Assembly (NCBI RefSeq): GCF_036850765.1
Contig: NC_089493.1
Location: forward strand, 266,712,534 to 266,776,533
DNA: 64,000 nucleotides
DNA from: Saccopteryx bilineata
Taxonomy: Eukaryota; Chordata; Mammalia; Chiroptera; Emballonuridae
Direction: 5' to 3'
Part shown: piece by piece, positions 47,513 through 59,870 of the stretch
Numbering within the stretch: the stretch's first letter is position 1
Layout of the letters: each line of letters opens with the position of its first letter
Made by a program: the position numbers and the translations under genes
Notes under the pieces: generated by a model
The model's database searches: none
Told to the model about the DNA's origin: nothing
Seen by the model: only the letters and a program-made list of their open reading frames with translations

Positions 47513-50500
47513 CTCCAGTCTGTACCCCCACTGCGGAGGCAGCTCCAGGTCCGGAGGATGGCAGAGGTTACCAGCAGCCTCATACAGCAATGGGGGCAGG
47601 TCAAGGAACGGAATGCCAATCTCCTGAGGACCCTGACTCCCCAGCGGAGTGGTGGTGCTTGTGATTTTTCAAGCCCCAGAAACCTTTCTTCAAATGAAGT
47701 GTTGTTACTCAGAACCCTAGGATATAAACCACACAAAACCAGGTCTGCCTTGGTAGCAGCGGGGTGGGCCCCGGAGCCCTGCTCACCCAGCAGTCTCGCC
47801 TCTGTTCTCAGGTTCCTGAGGAATGTGCCCTGAAATCCCTGCTCTCCCCAGAGATGGCCTCTCAGGGGACCCTGGGGAGTCTGAGGGCTTTGGGCTAGGA
47901 GCAGGCAGGCACTTTCCCCCAGAACAATGGCGACCAGAGACTGGCTGCCAGCACCCCACTTCTTATCAGCCTGTCAGGAGTACGACCTGTGGCAAAGCCA
48001 AGGCGGGGCTCAGGGAGGTTTGTAGCAAAGGCTCCTTCCCATGAGCAGGCCAACAGCCCCCAGTGGAAAGGGCAAAATCAAGTCGTAAACAGTCATCGCA
48101 ACAGTGTCTTTCAGACATTCCTGACTGACATGTAGGAGAAAAAAGACCTCATTATAATGATGTGCTCACATGAAAATACATGGAACTCAGACAAAAGGTT
48201 CAAGACACGAGGCTCATTCGGTTACATGTACTACATTAGCATCTATTTTATTCTATTCCCTCATTTTTAAATGCTGTTTCTTACCCAGTAAATCAATTTC
48301 ACACCCTGCCACTGGGTCACATCCTGCAACTTGAAAAGTCCTGGAGGCATGTGAAAGGCTGAGCAGGAAGGGCCAACATCCTCCCAGAGTCCGTTGCTGG
48401 CGGGCTCTAAGCAGGGCAGGGACAGCTGGGATCGGTGCTTTCAGGAGCTTGGAAAGGAGCCGGCAGCCTGTGGGTGGCCTGAAGGGCAAAGGCCAGCCTC
48501 AGTCAGGGCTGCCTACAGCCTTCCTCCTTTTGCAAACACCACCTGAACACACTTTCCTTTGACAGAAGGGAATAGGATTCAATTCTGGCATCAGCTCCTC
48601 CAGGAAGCCTTCCTGATTGCCTCCTCTTTGCCAGGACTGTAAGTGCTTGGTGTCCTGTCTGTACCCCCTCTCAAGGCCCAATGCCCAGCCAGACCAGGCA
48701 GCTCAGAAATGTAGAGAGCAGAATAAATGAGGGAGTAGATAACCCAGGCCCAGTTGGAGCCCCTGGCCCTGTCTTGCCCGCCTCCCACCCTGCATCCTGG
48801 CAGCTGCCCTGCCCGCCCTGTGGGACCCGCCCGGCGCCACAGGGATCAGGCCAGCTAAGGGTTCCGGGCATGGGTGGAGGGGTCTGTCCAGGGCAGGGAG
48901 TGGCCAAACGTGGTGTAGGGATGGAGATCAGCAGAACGCGAGAGGAAGAGAGCTCCCTGACCAGCAGTGTTCCCGGGTCAGGCTCTTGGAAGGGCTCCTG
49001 GGCACGGCAGGCTGGGGGAGGCGAGGTGATAAGGGAGGGCAGGAGGGAGCTGCTGCGAACAGGGCAAAGGGAGCCTGGGCCAGGGAGGGGGAAGAGGGAG
49101 CGTGGACACTCTGCCTATCAGCTCCCAGCGCCAGTGCAGAAACCCCTGCTGTGCCCAGCCCAGGGAAGGAAAGGCTCCGCTCTCCAGGTGTTGAGTGTCC
49201 CCAAAGCTGAGGCCGTTCGTTGCCTCATCGGAGAGCATTGTGGTTGGCAGAGTGAAGCACCCTCAAAGCCTCAGCTCCAGGCCACAGTGCCTAGGGGTGA
49301 CCTTGGGCCAGCTGTGTGTTTTCCTAAGGTTCTTTCCTCGCTTCGGTAGCAGGCTGGTTTATTAAGTCATGATCACCTCTGTGTGTCCGCCCTGTATGCT
49401 GCCGAGCTCCAGGCTGCAAGCCAAAGCAGCCTGGAGCCTTTTTCCTTTAAGAGACTATCCTAATGGGACAGGAGACTCAGAGAGAACATGTCCCACCCTG
49501 AGGGCTGGAGAAGCCCCTGTGCATCCCTGGAGCAGATCACTGCTTGCAGGCATGCCCAGAGACAGCCCAGGCTCCAGGCTCCCTAGTCTCAGGGTGCACA
49601 AAGACACAGAGGCTCCAACAAGGGGGCATCAAGGCGAGGGCCCTCTGTCTCCAGGCCCCGTACTCCCGAGACGCCTGGATTTTGGTCTGGAGTGAAGGCA
49701 GAGACCCTGTAACTGGGATGGAATTTACTGCTGCCCGCCCATGTGACGGGGGCTCAAAGTTAAGATTAAATAGATCTAAAGGAGATACCAAGAGTGCTCT
49801 TTCTGGCGGCCAGAGTTTGTAGACAGGGCTCCTAACCCTGTGTTTATAAACTGGGATAATAATATCTGTGATCGCAAAGGGAGATGTGCTTTGTAAACTG
49901 TCAAGTGTCAAATGAGAGGCGTGTTCTGGACTCCTCATCCCAAGGCCCCTGGGGAGGGGTGCTCAGAGCACCCGGCTCACAATGTTCCCCCCAGACCTCA
50001 GCGGACAGCCCGTGAGGCAATGTGGGAACAGCACGGGGCAGAACAACCGGTCCAGGACACCCACCCCCCACCCTGGCTTGCACCCGCCAAGGACCCAGAC
50101 TGACAAATGACTCAGGCACGCAAACACCCAGGCCTGAGCAGAGGCAGTGATTGTGCAGAGGTCGCTGGATCAGAGATGCAGCTCAGGAGCAGGGTTTCCC
50201 AGAGGGTAGTGGGACTGGTACTTGTGGGAGGGGCTTCCTGCCCCCCTCGGCCCTCCCCCCTACCGCACCCCCCAGACTGTTGTTTGCTTCAGTTGTCTGA
50301 GATGGTGTCATGGACCTCATCCCACCTTTGAGCACTTACTGAGTACTAGAGTTTAAGACATGAGCCTTCAGTCTCAAAGGCTTGTGAAAACCCATCTCCA
50401 GGAAAGGAAACAGGGCTTCCCTGGGTTAATTACTGTTTATGCCACCATTATCAGGTATGACTAGGTGGTCTGCTAATTATGCTAATCGATGTTAATCCCC

Positions 50501-51174
50501 ATCACAACGAAGACCACTGGCCCCCTGGACCCTCCCTTGCGCCCCCACCCAGACTGCTCCTGGTACCCCAGCCTGGGGGCTGTAGAGCAGCCTGTGCTGC
50601 TTCTGGAATTCCGGCCCCTCGTCCCAACTTCTAAACCCCTCTCGAAGCACAGACACAGCCTGTTCTTCCCTCAAGCCAATCAACCCTGCGGGATGAAGTG
50701 AGACTCAACCAGTGGCCAGACCAGCGGCGTCCCATCTCTTGTCGGCTGCAGACCCTTTACCTCCAGTGAAGTCTGACACCTGTCCCGTTGCGGGGTCCCT
50801 TCTTTTCCTGGCTTCTTGCTGTTGGAGGGGTCCCCGGCGTCCTCTGGGAAGAGACCAGCTGCAGAAGGCCTTTCTCATTTTCTAGCCAAAGTGTTGGCTC
50901 TGGGCGGATGCTGCCTGGTACCCTTCAGTAGGCGGTACCCTCCCTGGCTCGGTCACCAGCACGAGGGCAGGGCCTCACCCCTGGGGCTGTCTGTCGTGGG
51001 TGCGCCCAGGCCTTTCCCTGCCAGCCCTCAAGGACGTCCCCCCTTTCCTGGCCCTCTCCCTCATCCTCGTGCCCCATCTTACGTGTAAACTATGAGCAGC
51101 AGTAGCCACCATTTGGTCTTTCCTTGTCACTTGTCATAGGTCAGCTTCATCACCAGCCCTCTCATGGTCTCAAC
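47513..51174. other. Unique GC-rich intergenic sequence
   Basis: No gene is supported. The 222-codon frame at 48681-49349 is GC-rich and repeats no known domain. An AT-rich island with homeodomain-like sites lies at 50420-50500. Confidence 0.55.
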
Positions 51175-51450
51175 CTGCGCTGTCCACTCCGGTGGCCACT
51201 GGCCGCCGGTGGCTTCTGAGCACTTAAAATGCAACTAGTCCAAACTGAGGTGTGTTCTAAGTGTGACTTACACACCAGTTTTTAAGACAGTCCAAAAAAA
51301 GGGTAAAAACATCTCATTAATAATTTCCACATCAATTACATGTTCAAATGATAAAACTTAAGATGTGTTGGGTTAAGTATAACTTATTACTAAAATTAAT
51401 TCTACTTATTTTTTTTTCTTTTATGTTATATGGCTATTAGAAAATATTAA
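51175..51450 (+). mobile_element. Old hAT-Charlie-like MER element
   Basis: 'GGTGGCTTCTGAGCACTTAA', 'ATGCAACTAGTCCAAACTGA' and 'CTCATTAATAATTTCCACAT' recall a widespread mammalian hAT-type MER element. The ends are not clear. Confidence 0.6.
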
Positions 51451-52558
51451 ATCAGAGAATGAGAAGGTTCTGGCCTCCTCCTTAATGTCTGCGGCTGGGT
51501 CTCGTGGATGAGGGCAGGTGGGTGGTATGTGAGGGATCTTTCACTCTACTTTGCTGTTGATTCTCTCCTGAAATGTCTACATGGGGACCCATGCTACCCA
51601 ATCAGCATTCATTTCTGTCCCAAATCTCACTTGGGTCCATATGAGAAATTCATGTTCCTCCCTCACCCACACAGGTGTAAATGACTGAACTCACATATTA
51701 CCACACTTGTAGGGAGCCCAGCAGGATCCTGGGTCTGGTTGACACCAAGCTCTTCCTAGGCTAGCCAGGCAGCCCCTGCTGGTCTCTCTCTGGTCTGAGG
51801 CTCCATACAGACAGGTCATCCTTCTCTCAGTGGATTAGAGGACCATGTGTAGACAAGGAATAAACAGAAATTGCACTCCCAGGATTCTAGAGGTCTGTCT
51901 CCATCTTCTGGAGAGCACATCTTTGCTTATTATCTGACACTCTTGGATGGCAGGAGGGGGGCAGAAACGAGCCCATCCTCTAGCTGGCTTCAGTGATGGC
52001 CAGGTTAGTAGGGGAAAAGATGAAGCACCGAGCTCCATCTATGAAGGCCAGCACCACGGACCCTCAGAGAGACCCAGGGGACAATGATGCTGAGGGCACA
52101 GACCTGCAGGGAGGGAAGCTGAGACCAGGGAACCTTGGCAACGCTGGTCCAGCGTCCAGCCCTCTGGGCCAAGCCTGAGGACCGGGGAGCAACTGTACCA
52201 GCCAGAGGGAGCCCAGCTGGCCAGGAGGAAGGAGAGTGACAGAGCCCTGATGGTCATTCTCAGAAGTCGGGACTTTATCCAGAAGACACCTGAGGGTTGC
52301 TCAGAGCTGTGCGAAGGCTGGTGGCTGTTTTCTTCCTAAACAGGTGCACCTGGAGGGGCTGAGGACAGAGACTGCCTGTCAGTGACACACCTGGATGCCC
52401 GGCAGATGAAGCCTGTCAATGATCACAGCGAACCCATGCTCACCCAGCACTTGGTGAGCCCTCTGTGGAAAGTTTTACATTTATGACCATACTTAATCTG
52501 TACACCTATGCAGGGAGGTGGCACAGAGCTGAGGACTGCAGGATCTCTTCAATGTAGA

Positions 52559-52579
52559 GTGAATGAATGAATGAATGAA
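52559..52579. repeat. (GAAT)n microsatellite
   Basis: About five GAAT units. Confidence 0.9.
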
Positions 52580-53479
52580 AGTTGGTTGATAACTGTAACT
52601 TCCAGTCCTTACATTATGTGTTGAATGCACTGGGCTAAATGGTACTAGATAATCAGTTTAATGGATTGGATTCTGAGCTGAGGCCCCCTCTGGAGGTGCA
52701 CAGAGCCTTGTTGGGCACGAGTTAACGGAGCTTCCGCAATGAGCATGGCATGCTAAGAAGAAAGAGAACACAGGTGGGGGCAGGACACACGGCTCTGGTC
52801 CTACAGAAAGAGGCCCGGCCCAGCAGCCTCCAGTGTATCCCTGCAAACGCCCCTCCACACCTCTCCTGGATCCCCCCACAGCAAGCCCTCTCCAGCTGGC
52901 TCCAGCCTCTCTCCCGGTCCTGGAATTAATAAAGACTCTGAGCAGACTGCGGTTTGCAAGTCTGAAAGCCGGTTCCTGCCCACGTCATTGCCCTGAGAGG
53001 AGTGGGGCCCAGCTCCTCCCCAGGACCCCATCCTTCCCTCTTCCTGGGAGGGGGCAGGCATGCAGATGCACCCATGACATCCAGTCACTGAGCCTCAGAT
53101 CCTGATCTTGAGCAGCCCCTACGTCCCCAACAAGGGCTGGCTCAGGCTCCTAATCTCCATTAACTACCCTCAAGGCACCCCCATATAACACACCCTGGAA
53201 GTAAGAGCTGCACACTTGCTATGCAAACACAGCTGCAAGAGAATTCTCCCAGCATGCCCACCCTTACAAACTCCTGGAGCACCCACCACCTCAGAGCAGG
53301 AAGAGAGAGGAATGGCTCAGGGTCCCAAGGTGTCTCAGTAGAGAGCCCAGCCTAATAGTTACTCTGCAAACAGGACTGGTGCTTACAGAGCTCATGGTGC
53401 TAATGGTGGTATTACCAGAACCAGCACCAGATGAATACAAAGCATTTTGGATATATAGTACCAGGCACAGTATAGAAAT

Positions 53480-53620
53480 ATATGTCTACATTTTATTTAT
53501 CTTTGCAATAACCCTCCAAGTATAGATATTAATTACTACTTGACAGATGAGGAAACTGAAGCTCTATGAAGAGGTGATCCCACTAGAAAGTGCCAGAGCC
53601 AGAACTAATGCCTAGGGCCC
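53480..53620 (-). repeat. MIR SINE
   Basis: 'GACAGATGAGGAAACTGAAG' and 'TGCCAGAGCCAGAACTAATG' give the reversed MIR core. Confidence 0.82.
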
Positions 53621-54689
53621 CTGAGTCCAGTGCCCGCCTTTGGCATCTCCACTCTTGGCCGCCCCTGGTAACCCTCCAGACTGTCACGGTGCTCCTGGCT
53701 GGAGGAGGGGTCATATACCTCCTTCCCTTGAAGCTGTGGTTGTATCCTCCCCTCATTCTCCATTTAGGAGAGGGAAGGGGTGTAGAAGCTCTCAGACCTT
53801 GCGTCTTGACTTTTCCCCTTCTAGACTTTGATGAAGGCAAGTACCAGTTCCCCTCTCTTACCTTCTGGCTCCCAGATTTCTTCCCTCCCCCACCCCCATT
53901 CCCCAAATCCCCAGGGTCCTCATCCTGTCCAGTTAGGGGAGACCGGTCCCAGACCTGGAAATGCTGGTCCCAGCTGTTTCAGCCCAGGGTCGCCCCCTCC
54001 TGGCCACCCGAGGAATATTGGTCCTGGGCGTTCTGAGGCAGGGAGACAACTAGCTGTCTGGGAGTTCTCACATCTGGTCTGGGTGCTAGCAATACTTAGT
54101 GTTGAGACAGGTGGGGGCAGAGTGATAAAGGAGGGCTAGGCCACCTACTAGTTTTACTGGGCTCCCCAAACCCCTGTTCTCCCACAGGGCACCTTGGGGG
54201 TCTAGCCTGACTTTTGCCAGACACTATGACCAGCACAGACCTATGTTTGGGATTGTGACCTTGAACCATGTAAGTGGAACCCCTGTGGTGTGACAGGTAT
54301 CTCCCACATGTCCCTCAGTTGCCCCAGGGAACAACACTAACATGGACTTAACTCCCAGGCCATCCCCTCCCCCTGCAGCCCCTCGTCCTCTGCAGCCATG
54401 GCTCGCAGACCTACCACCCCCACCCGCCCACCCCCCAGCTTCAGACAGGAGGTTGTGACCTTAGTCCCAGCAGAATGGAGCGTGTAGTGTGTCAGGGTCC
54501 CCCTCCAAGCTCCCAGATGCCTCAGGGGACAACAGCAACGTGATTTCACCTTCCAGGCCATTCTGCCTGTAGCAACCTCAACTTCGGTAGACACTGGCCC
54601 CGAGCCCCAACCCCCAGACTTGCCCAACACCCCACTTCCCAGCTTTAAGCAAGGCTTGTCTCTGGCCAAGCCTGGGGGTGTTGGGGAAG

Positions 54690-55238
54690 TCTGGAGGGCC
54701 AGGGTGGGGGCAGAGGCGCGGGACAGCTGGCCTGTGTCCCCACACTGGGCCTGGGGCCCAGCCGGAGGGGCGGGGACCTGGCCACTCGGGCCTTGGCTGG
54801 GGCTGGATTTTTGGCCGGGCTGCAGGGCCCTCCCTCCTGCTTCCTCTCCCGAGGGCTGTCCTGGCAGAGGCCCCCCTCACACTTTCTGGCGGGAACAGGG
54901 CCAGCAGTGAGAGAACAGCCACAGAGGAAAAGCGAGAGAGATGGGGGAAAACTCTGTGCGTGTGTATGTGTGTGTGTGTGTGTGAGAGCACGCGCATGAG
55001 TGTGTGTTTTAAGGAAAAAAGCCCACAGTCCAGTCCACTCAGACCCAGCCTGGGAGGCTTGTGAGCCGGCCTTTCGTAATTGCCCCCCTCCCACAGCCCC
55101 CTCCCCCAGACCTCCCCCTTCTCAGCCCTCCTGCCCGCCCTCTCTCCCTCCCTTCTTCCCTCACAGCCGAGGAGGCAGCAATTACGCTTTGGGGATAAAA
55201 CGAGGCGCGGAGAGCAGGCTGGGGCATTTCTCCCTGAG
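54690..55238 (+). promoter_or_regulatory. ELN: ELN promoter and 5' untranslated region
   Basis: The half kilobase before the elastin ATG is GC-rich and CpG-containing. It holds a GGGGCGGGG GC box (54767-54775), further CCGCCC-type sites near 55133-55140, long C/T-rich stretches (55083-55165) and an ATAAAA motif at 55195-55200, 39-44 bases before the ATG. Mammalian elastin promoters are known to be GC-rich, Sp1-dependent and lacking a canonical TATA box. Whether ATAAAA acts as a weak TATA element cannot be told from sequence. A (TG)n tract at 54956-54984 lies inside the region. The transcription start is not determinable here. Confidence 0.75.
54956..54984. repeat. (TG)n microsatellite in the ELN promoter
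   Basis: A nearly pure alternating TG run ends about 255 bases before the ELN start codon and is followed by GAGAGCACGCGCATGAGTGTGTGT, another alternating stretch. Such purine-pyrimidine tracts can adopt Z-DNA and vary in length between individuals. Confidence 0.9.
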
Positions 55239-55320
55239 ATGGCGGGTCTGACAGCTGCAGCCCTTCGGCCCGGAGTTCTCCTGCTCCTGCTGTCCATCAT
55301 CCACCCCTCGCAGCCTGGAG
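55239..55320 (+). CDS. ELN: Elastin, coding exon 1 (signal peptide)
   Basis: This exon encodes the N-terminal signal peptide of tropoelastin, the secreted monomer that lysyl oxidase cross-links into elastic fibres. It reads 27 codons plus one base: [12 protein letters not shown], a leucine-rich core LLLLLS, then HPSQPG. This closely matches the human elastin start as I remember it. The expected cleavage is just before the GG that opens mature tropoelastin. The start codon has a good context, with G at -3 and G at +4, and no in-frame alternative fits the family better. The exon ends GGA G|GTAGGC, a consensus donor in phase 1. The length of 82 coding bases equals what I recall for human exon 1. 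It is followed by a 5963-base intron. Confidence is very high because exons 2-4 follow in order, on the same strand and in the same phase. Confidence 0.97.
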
Positions 55321-56230
55321 GTAGGCCTCACCCTGTTCTCAGCGCTGCTGCAGCCCTCCAGCCTCCCGGCCAGGTGTCCGGGCTAATGGATGAGAGGGTG
55401 CTCTTCGCCCCCCGCATCCTCCAGGGGTCCCCAGACAGGAGCCCTGCAGCCACTGGATCCTTAGAGCTGCCCCTCCCCGGTCCCAGCCCATGCTGAGGTG
55501 GAATCTGTCACATAGATACCCCACGATTCGGGATGGTCCCAACAGTGTCCAGGTCCTGCTGCCCTGAGAGGACTGAGGGGTCCCTGCTCTGTCCCGGGCA
55601 CTCTCCCAGTAGGGGTGTTGCGAGCATGCTGGGGAAGGGCCGTTCCCTTTGGGTCTGCAGGCACCGGCAGTTTGCACACCTGTGGACCCAGCCCAGTGGG
55701 CACACATGCCCTGTGCGCAGGGAACCTGAGTTAGAGGCCAGCCAAAGTGAACTGCGTGACTTCAACAGGTCCCTTATCCCTCTGAAGGTCAGAGTTAGTT
55801 TATGGGTTTGCCAGCTGGGCAGCTGCTGCTGTGGTCTGTCCCTAGTGAGAAGGGCTGGGACTTCTGAGTGTGTATGAAGTATATATGTGTGTGCACTGCG
55901 TCATACACATGCATACATGAATGAGTGTGGTACATGCTATATTGCACAGGTGTGTGATATTGGTGTCTATGCTCAAATATATCACCAAACAGTGGAGGGA
56001 TTTTCTGGGGTAAAGTGCACTCACAGGTTCATCGCTGGACAGGTGTATGTGTATGTGCGTGTGCGTGTGTCTATATTTGTGTGTTTGGGGGGAGGAGGTT
56101 GTCGGATATGTGAAAGTCCCTATTGGCATGTGCAAAAATCTGCCACCTGACAGGCTTGTACACATGGGAGAGCTGGTATCTAGATCTGTGTCTCTGGGTA
56201 TGAGTGTCACTGTGCATGTGAGAGTATGTG

Positions 56231-56254
56231 CGAGTGTGTGTGTGTGTGTGTGTG
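56231..56254. repeat. (TG)n tract in ELN intron 1
   Basis: A run of about 12 TG units embedded in a longer degenerate TG/CA-rich stretch from 55870 to 56254. Confidence 0.85.
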
Positions 56255-56884
56255 GTATAGAACACAAGAGAGGACAGGGAAGCTGGTGAGGTGTCCATCT
56301 CCTGGCAGAGGGAGTGTGGCCCATGGCAGAGACTATAGTGAACCTCGGGGCAGTCCTAGACCAGCTAGGGTATGTCTTCCTGCAGGCCCCAAGGGTCCCC
56401 CATGGGGCTGCTACACACCTTGTGGGGCCCTGGGAGTGACCCACCAGGGACCCTTGAAGGTGTTCCTGACCATGGGAAGAGGGAGGTGAAGGCTCATAGC
56501 CATTTGGTGGGGTGCCTTGGGTGGGGTCTTGTTCTTGTGACAGTCCTCCTTCCCATGAGAACCAGACCTCCAGTGGGGACCAGCGTGGGGGGTGCACAGG
56601 GTGGAGCAAGGCCAGGCAGGCGGGCTGGAGTAAGGGACCAGGCAGGGGCAGCAGCTGTTTCCGTGAGATTGACTGTCTGGACAGGACTGCTGGGAACAGG
56701 GGCTTCCTGCACAGAGATTGTCAGCTCCTGGGCCTGAACCAGGCTAAGTGACGTGCGCACCATCAGGTGGTGGGGCCCAGCGGGAGGAGCGAGACAACCC
56801 AGAGGACCAGCTACCCTGCTGTCTGAGAGCAAGCAGACCTGAGCATCCCCCCTTCAAGGCATGACCCCGAACAGCTACCTGCCT

Positions 56885-57005
56885 TCCCACCTACAGCATA
56901 GCAGTTAATCCCTACAGGAACCTTGAGAATTAAGAATTACTATCTTCACTTTACAAATGGGTAAATTGAGGCACAGACAGGCTAAAGTAGCCCCGGGAGC
57001 TTTAG
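56885..57005 (-). repeat. MIR SINE fragment
   Basis: The core 'TTTACAAATGGGTAAATTGAGGC' region, preceded by an AATCC...CAGGAACCTTGAG segment, is the reverse complement of the MIR 'GCCTCAGTTT...TGTAAAATGGG' block. Confidence 0.75.
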
Positions 57006-57329
57006 TACCAGCCAGCTCTCTGTTCTGGACCAAAGGCTGAGGGGTTAGGGACCAGGTGCCAGGCAACATTTGGGGAAGTTCAGATTTGCGGCTGAGTTCT
57101 CTAGGGTGGGCAAAACCCTAGGGCAGAATGTCCTCTCTTCTTGTCCCCTCAGTGACACTGCGAAATGCTAAGCTAGCCTTGTTCTTTCCTTGCAAACATA
57201 AATCACAGCTCTGTCCCAAGTAGTAGAGTACTGGGTCCAAATAAGGGGTATGAATTGATGAGGTTTTTAAGGGTTTGTGCCCAGAGCCTACTAAAGTCTA
57301 GAGAGGTCAAGAAGTGGGAGGGGCCGAAG

Positions 57330-57331
<2 letters not shown>

Positions 57332-57372
<41 letters not shown>
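57332..57372. repeat. (CA)20 microsatellite in ELN intron 1
   Basis: About 41 bases of uninterrupted CA dinucleotide, long enough to be length-polymorphic. It lies some 2.0 kb into intron 1. Confidence 0.97.
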
Positions 57373-57375
<3 letters not shown>

Positions 57376-57689
57376 CCACCTGACTGGCTGTCCTGGGGGA
57401 GCCCAGCTGCCCCCCCTACCCCAAGAAAGTGTCACTCCCATGAGTTTCCCAGTTCCAAAAAACCATGTTGCCAGTGGAGGCAAGAAAGGGGTTCCCCAGG
57501 ATGATTCTGTGACAGAAAGGGTTGTCTAGGCCCCGCTAGGATGAGTCGAAAGCAGCTTTGAGGGCCAGCTGTCCCAGAGCCCTATACCATTTAAAGAGAG
57601 AGAAACTAAATCAGGCATTCCCCACCCCCAGAAATATTATTAGGGTTGTGTTGTTGTTTTTTCTGATTTTGGAATGGAAGATGATTTGG

Positions 57690-57865
57690 GAGAGGGATTT
57701 TCAAACCTGGCTGTATATTGGAGTTACCCAGAGAACTTTAAACAATTCTGAAGTGGAAGTCCCACCCAAGAATTCTTGCTTCTTTGGTCTGTGAAGGCAC
57801 CATGACATGGAGGTTTTGTCAAAGCTGCCCAGGTGACCCCAATGAGTCAAGGATCTCTGGCTTAG
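57690..57865 (+). mobile_element. MER5-like hAT-Charlie fragment
   Basis: The stretch begins TTTTCAAACCTGGCTGTATA and continues through GTCCCACCC, resembling old MER5/MER20-type non-autonomous hAT elements. It is degenerate and the boundaries are approximate. Confidence 0.5.
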
Positions 57866-59569
57866 GGGTTGATCCTGCTCTCTGTGTCCACTAAGGCCAA
57901 GGCAGGAGGACAGACGTGCCCGGAGAGGGGGGAAGGAGAGGATGGAGTCACCCACTGGAGGACAGATTGTTTTTGAAAAGCCCTTGGCAGCCTTTCTCCA
58001 TGCAAACAACAAACAGCTTCGTGTGGTCTTATCTGCTCCCCAGGCTGGCCCTTTGGACTCGGGCTTGGCAAAGCCCCTTACCAAAGACCTCTGGCTCATT
58101 GCTTGCTTCCAAACAGCTTTCTCCCAGATCTTTGAACTTGGAGCCCAGTGCCCAGGCAGAAGGCCCTGTGTGTGACTGGGTTCAGCTATGGGTCCCAGGC
58201 CAGGCACTTCATTTCACTGGCTCTTGGTTTCCTGGCTATAAAGTTGGGAGAAATGTTCTTGCCCTCCTATATCCTAGGGCTGGTGGGAGGCTCCAACAAT
58301 GAAACATCTGCCAAAAATGTATCAAATAAGAGGACTGTGGGAATGTGAATTTTTAAAATGATGTATCTTCCTATTCAGAATTTGCTAACTTTGGCTGATC
58401 CACCCTTATAATTAGTGCACATTTATAAGCTGTAATTGTCCTCTTGCTATTCCTGCCATGTTTTGTCTAGTGGAGAGCAGAGTGCAGTGATAAAGGAAGC
58501 AGACAGGACTGAGGCAAGAGGTGCCCAGAGGAATCCCAGGAAACCAAAGAAGGCTTCACTGCAAAGTGACATTTGAGTTAGATCTTTAACGAAAAGTCAG
58601 TGTTTGAGGGGCTCTCCTTGGATGACAGGTGCACCTCAGTCTGTGGAGCTCTGGGAAACAGAATTAGAGAGATAGAAGAGCAGATTCTATCTTGATAGGA
58701 GGAACACCTCCCTGCAGGTAGAGCTGGCAACATAAGGAGGTGGTGACTTTCCTGTCACCGGAGGCATACAAGCAGGAGCATCAGGGGATGTTTGCAGAAG
58801 AAATTTCATCCTAAGCTAGAAGACTGCTCTGATCCCTGAGAGTCCAGGATCATGATTCTAAAGTGCAAGAGACAAGTTCACCCTGGACTAGCTGGTGAAA
58901 CAAGCCAAATCCACTTAAAACAGGACAAATGTGCTGCAGGCCAACTGTTCTAGGCCAGCTAAGCAGTGAGAATCACAGACTCGGAGAAGGCAGGAGGGAG
59001 AATCTGAGCTCAGTCTCGGTGGAAGGGTAGGGCTTGGAGAGAGGAGAAAGCATTCCTGGCAGGAGGAACTGCTCGGGCCAAGGAGCGAAGATGACCTACT
59101 GGAGCAGGAGAGGTGTCTGCTGTCCTTTGAAGGCCCTTGACTGATTGCTGTCTTCTTCTAGTCTCACCTCTCCTGCGCTTGAAGAGAGAAGGCAGGGCAG
59201 GGGAACTTTATACTCACTAAGTCTTCTCCATTTCCTCAGTGCAAAATGGGGATGACAAGCTGTAGCACCCCAAGCTGTCATGGTTCAGGCACAGAGTCTG
59301 GCACACGCTGTTGGGATTTGAATCATGGAGGTGGAGAGTGTGGAGAAGAGATGGGTAGGCGCCGGGAGAGAGGAAGCAGAGGAGGGGCTGGCAGGCCCGA
59401 GAGCAGCCTGGTCACAAGCAGGTGTCGGAGAGCAGAACTCCAGGAGAGAAAGTGGGGTTTAGCCAGGCCTGAGTGCTAGCCCATCCCAAGCTGGGAGACC
59501 TCTAGGCTGATTGGAGATAGAACAGGCCAAACCTAGACTCACAGGCAGTATCCTTGCCTTCCCTCTATC

Positions 59570-59870
59570 TAATTCACCCATCATTTATTGAACATCTATT
59601 ATGTATCTGGCCTCAGGCCATGTACTATGCAGCAAAGTGGAGACATAGAGTCACCTTTTTTTTTTTTTTTTTAGCAATTACTGTGTGCCAGGTTCGGGGC
59701 AGGACAGGTCTCTTACTTGAACCCTTTTATAACTCGCAACAACTTTGCAAGGCAGTGTTTATCAACCTCACATTGCTGAAAAGGAAACTGAGGCTCAGAG
59801 GAGTTAAGTGACTTGCCCAAGGTCACACAGATGGTAAGAAGTGGCACAGCCAAGAGTAGAGGCAGATGGG
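59570..59870 (-). repeat. MIR SINE, with a poly(T) tract
   Basis: The segment contains 'AAACTGAGGCTCAGAGGAG' and 'GACTTGCCCAAGGTCACA', the reverse complement of the MIR core. A T-run at about 59658-59672 interrupts the upstream part, so there may be two MIR pieces or an inserted tail. Confidence 0.8.

Larger units (their letters stand above)
51451..54689. other. Intergenic sequence upstream of ELN
   Basis: No gene is supported. A (GAAT)n tract is at 52559-52579 and a MIR (minus) at 53480-53620. Distal ELN regulatory sites may lie here but cannot be named. Confidence 0.55.

Noticed and set aside
48681..49349. 222-codon plus-strand frame
   Set aside because: It has GC-rich, low-complexity composition (G, R, P, S) with no domain and no flanking exon evidence.
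54578..55300. 240-codon minus-strand frame across the ELN promoter and exon 1
   Set aside because: It is antisense to a known promoter, runs through a TG microsatellite (giving HTHTH repeats) and has no recognisable domain. GC-rich DNA keeps frames open by chance.
55842..56609. 255-codon minus-strand frame in ELN intron 1
   Set aside because: Most of it is translation of TG/CA tracts (THTHTH). It is intronic and antisense.
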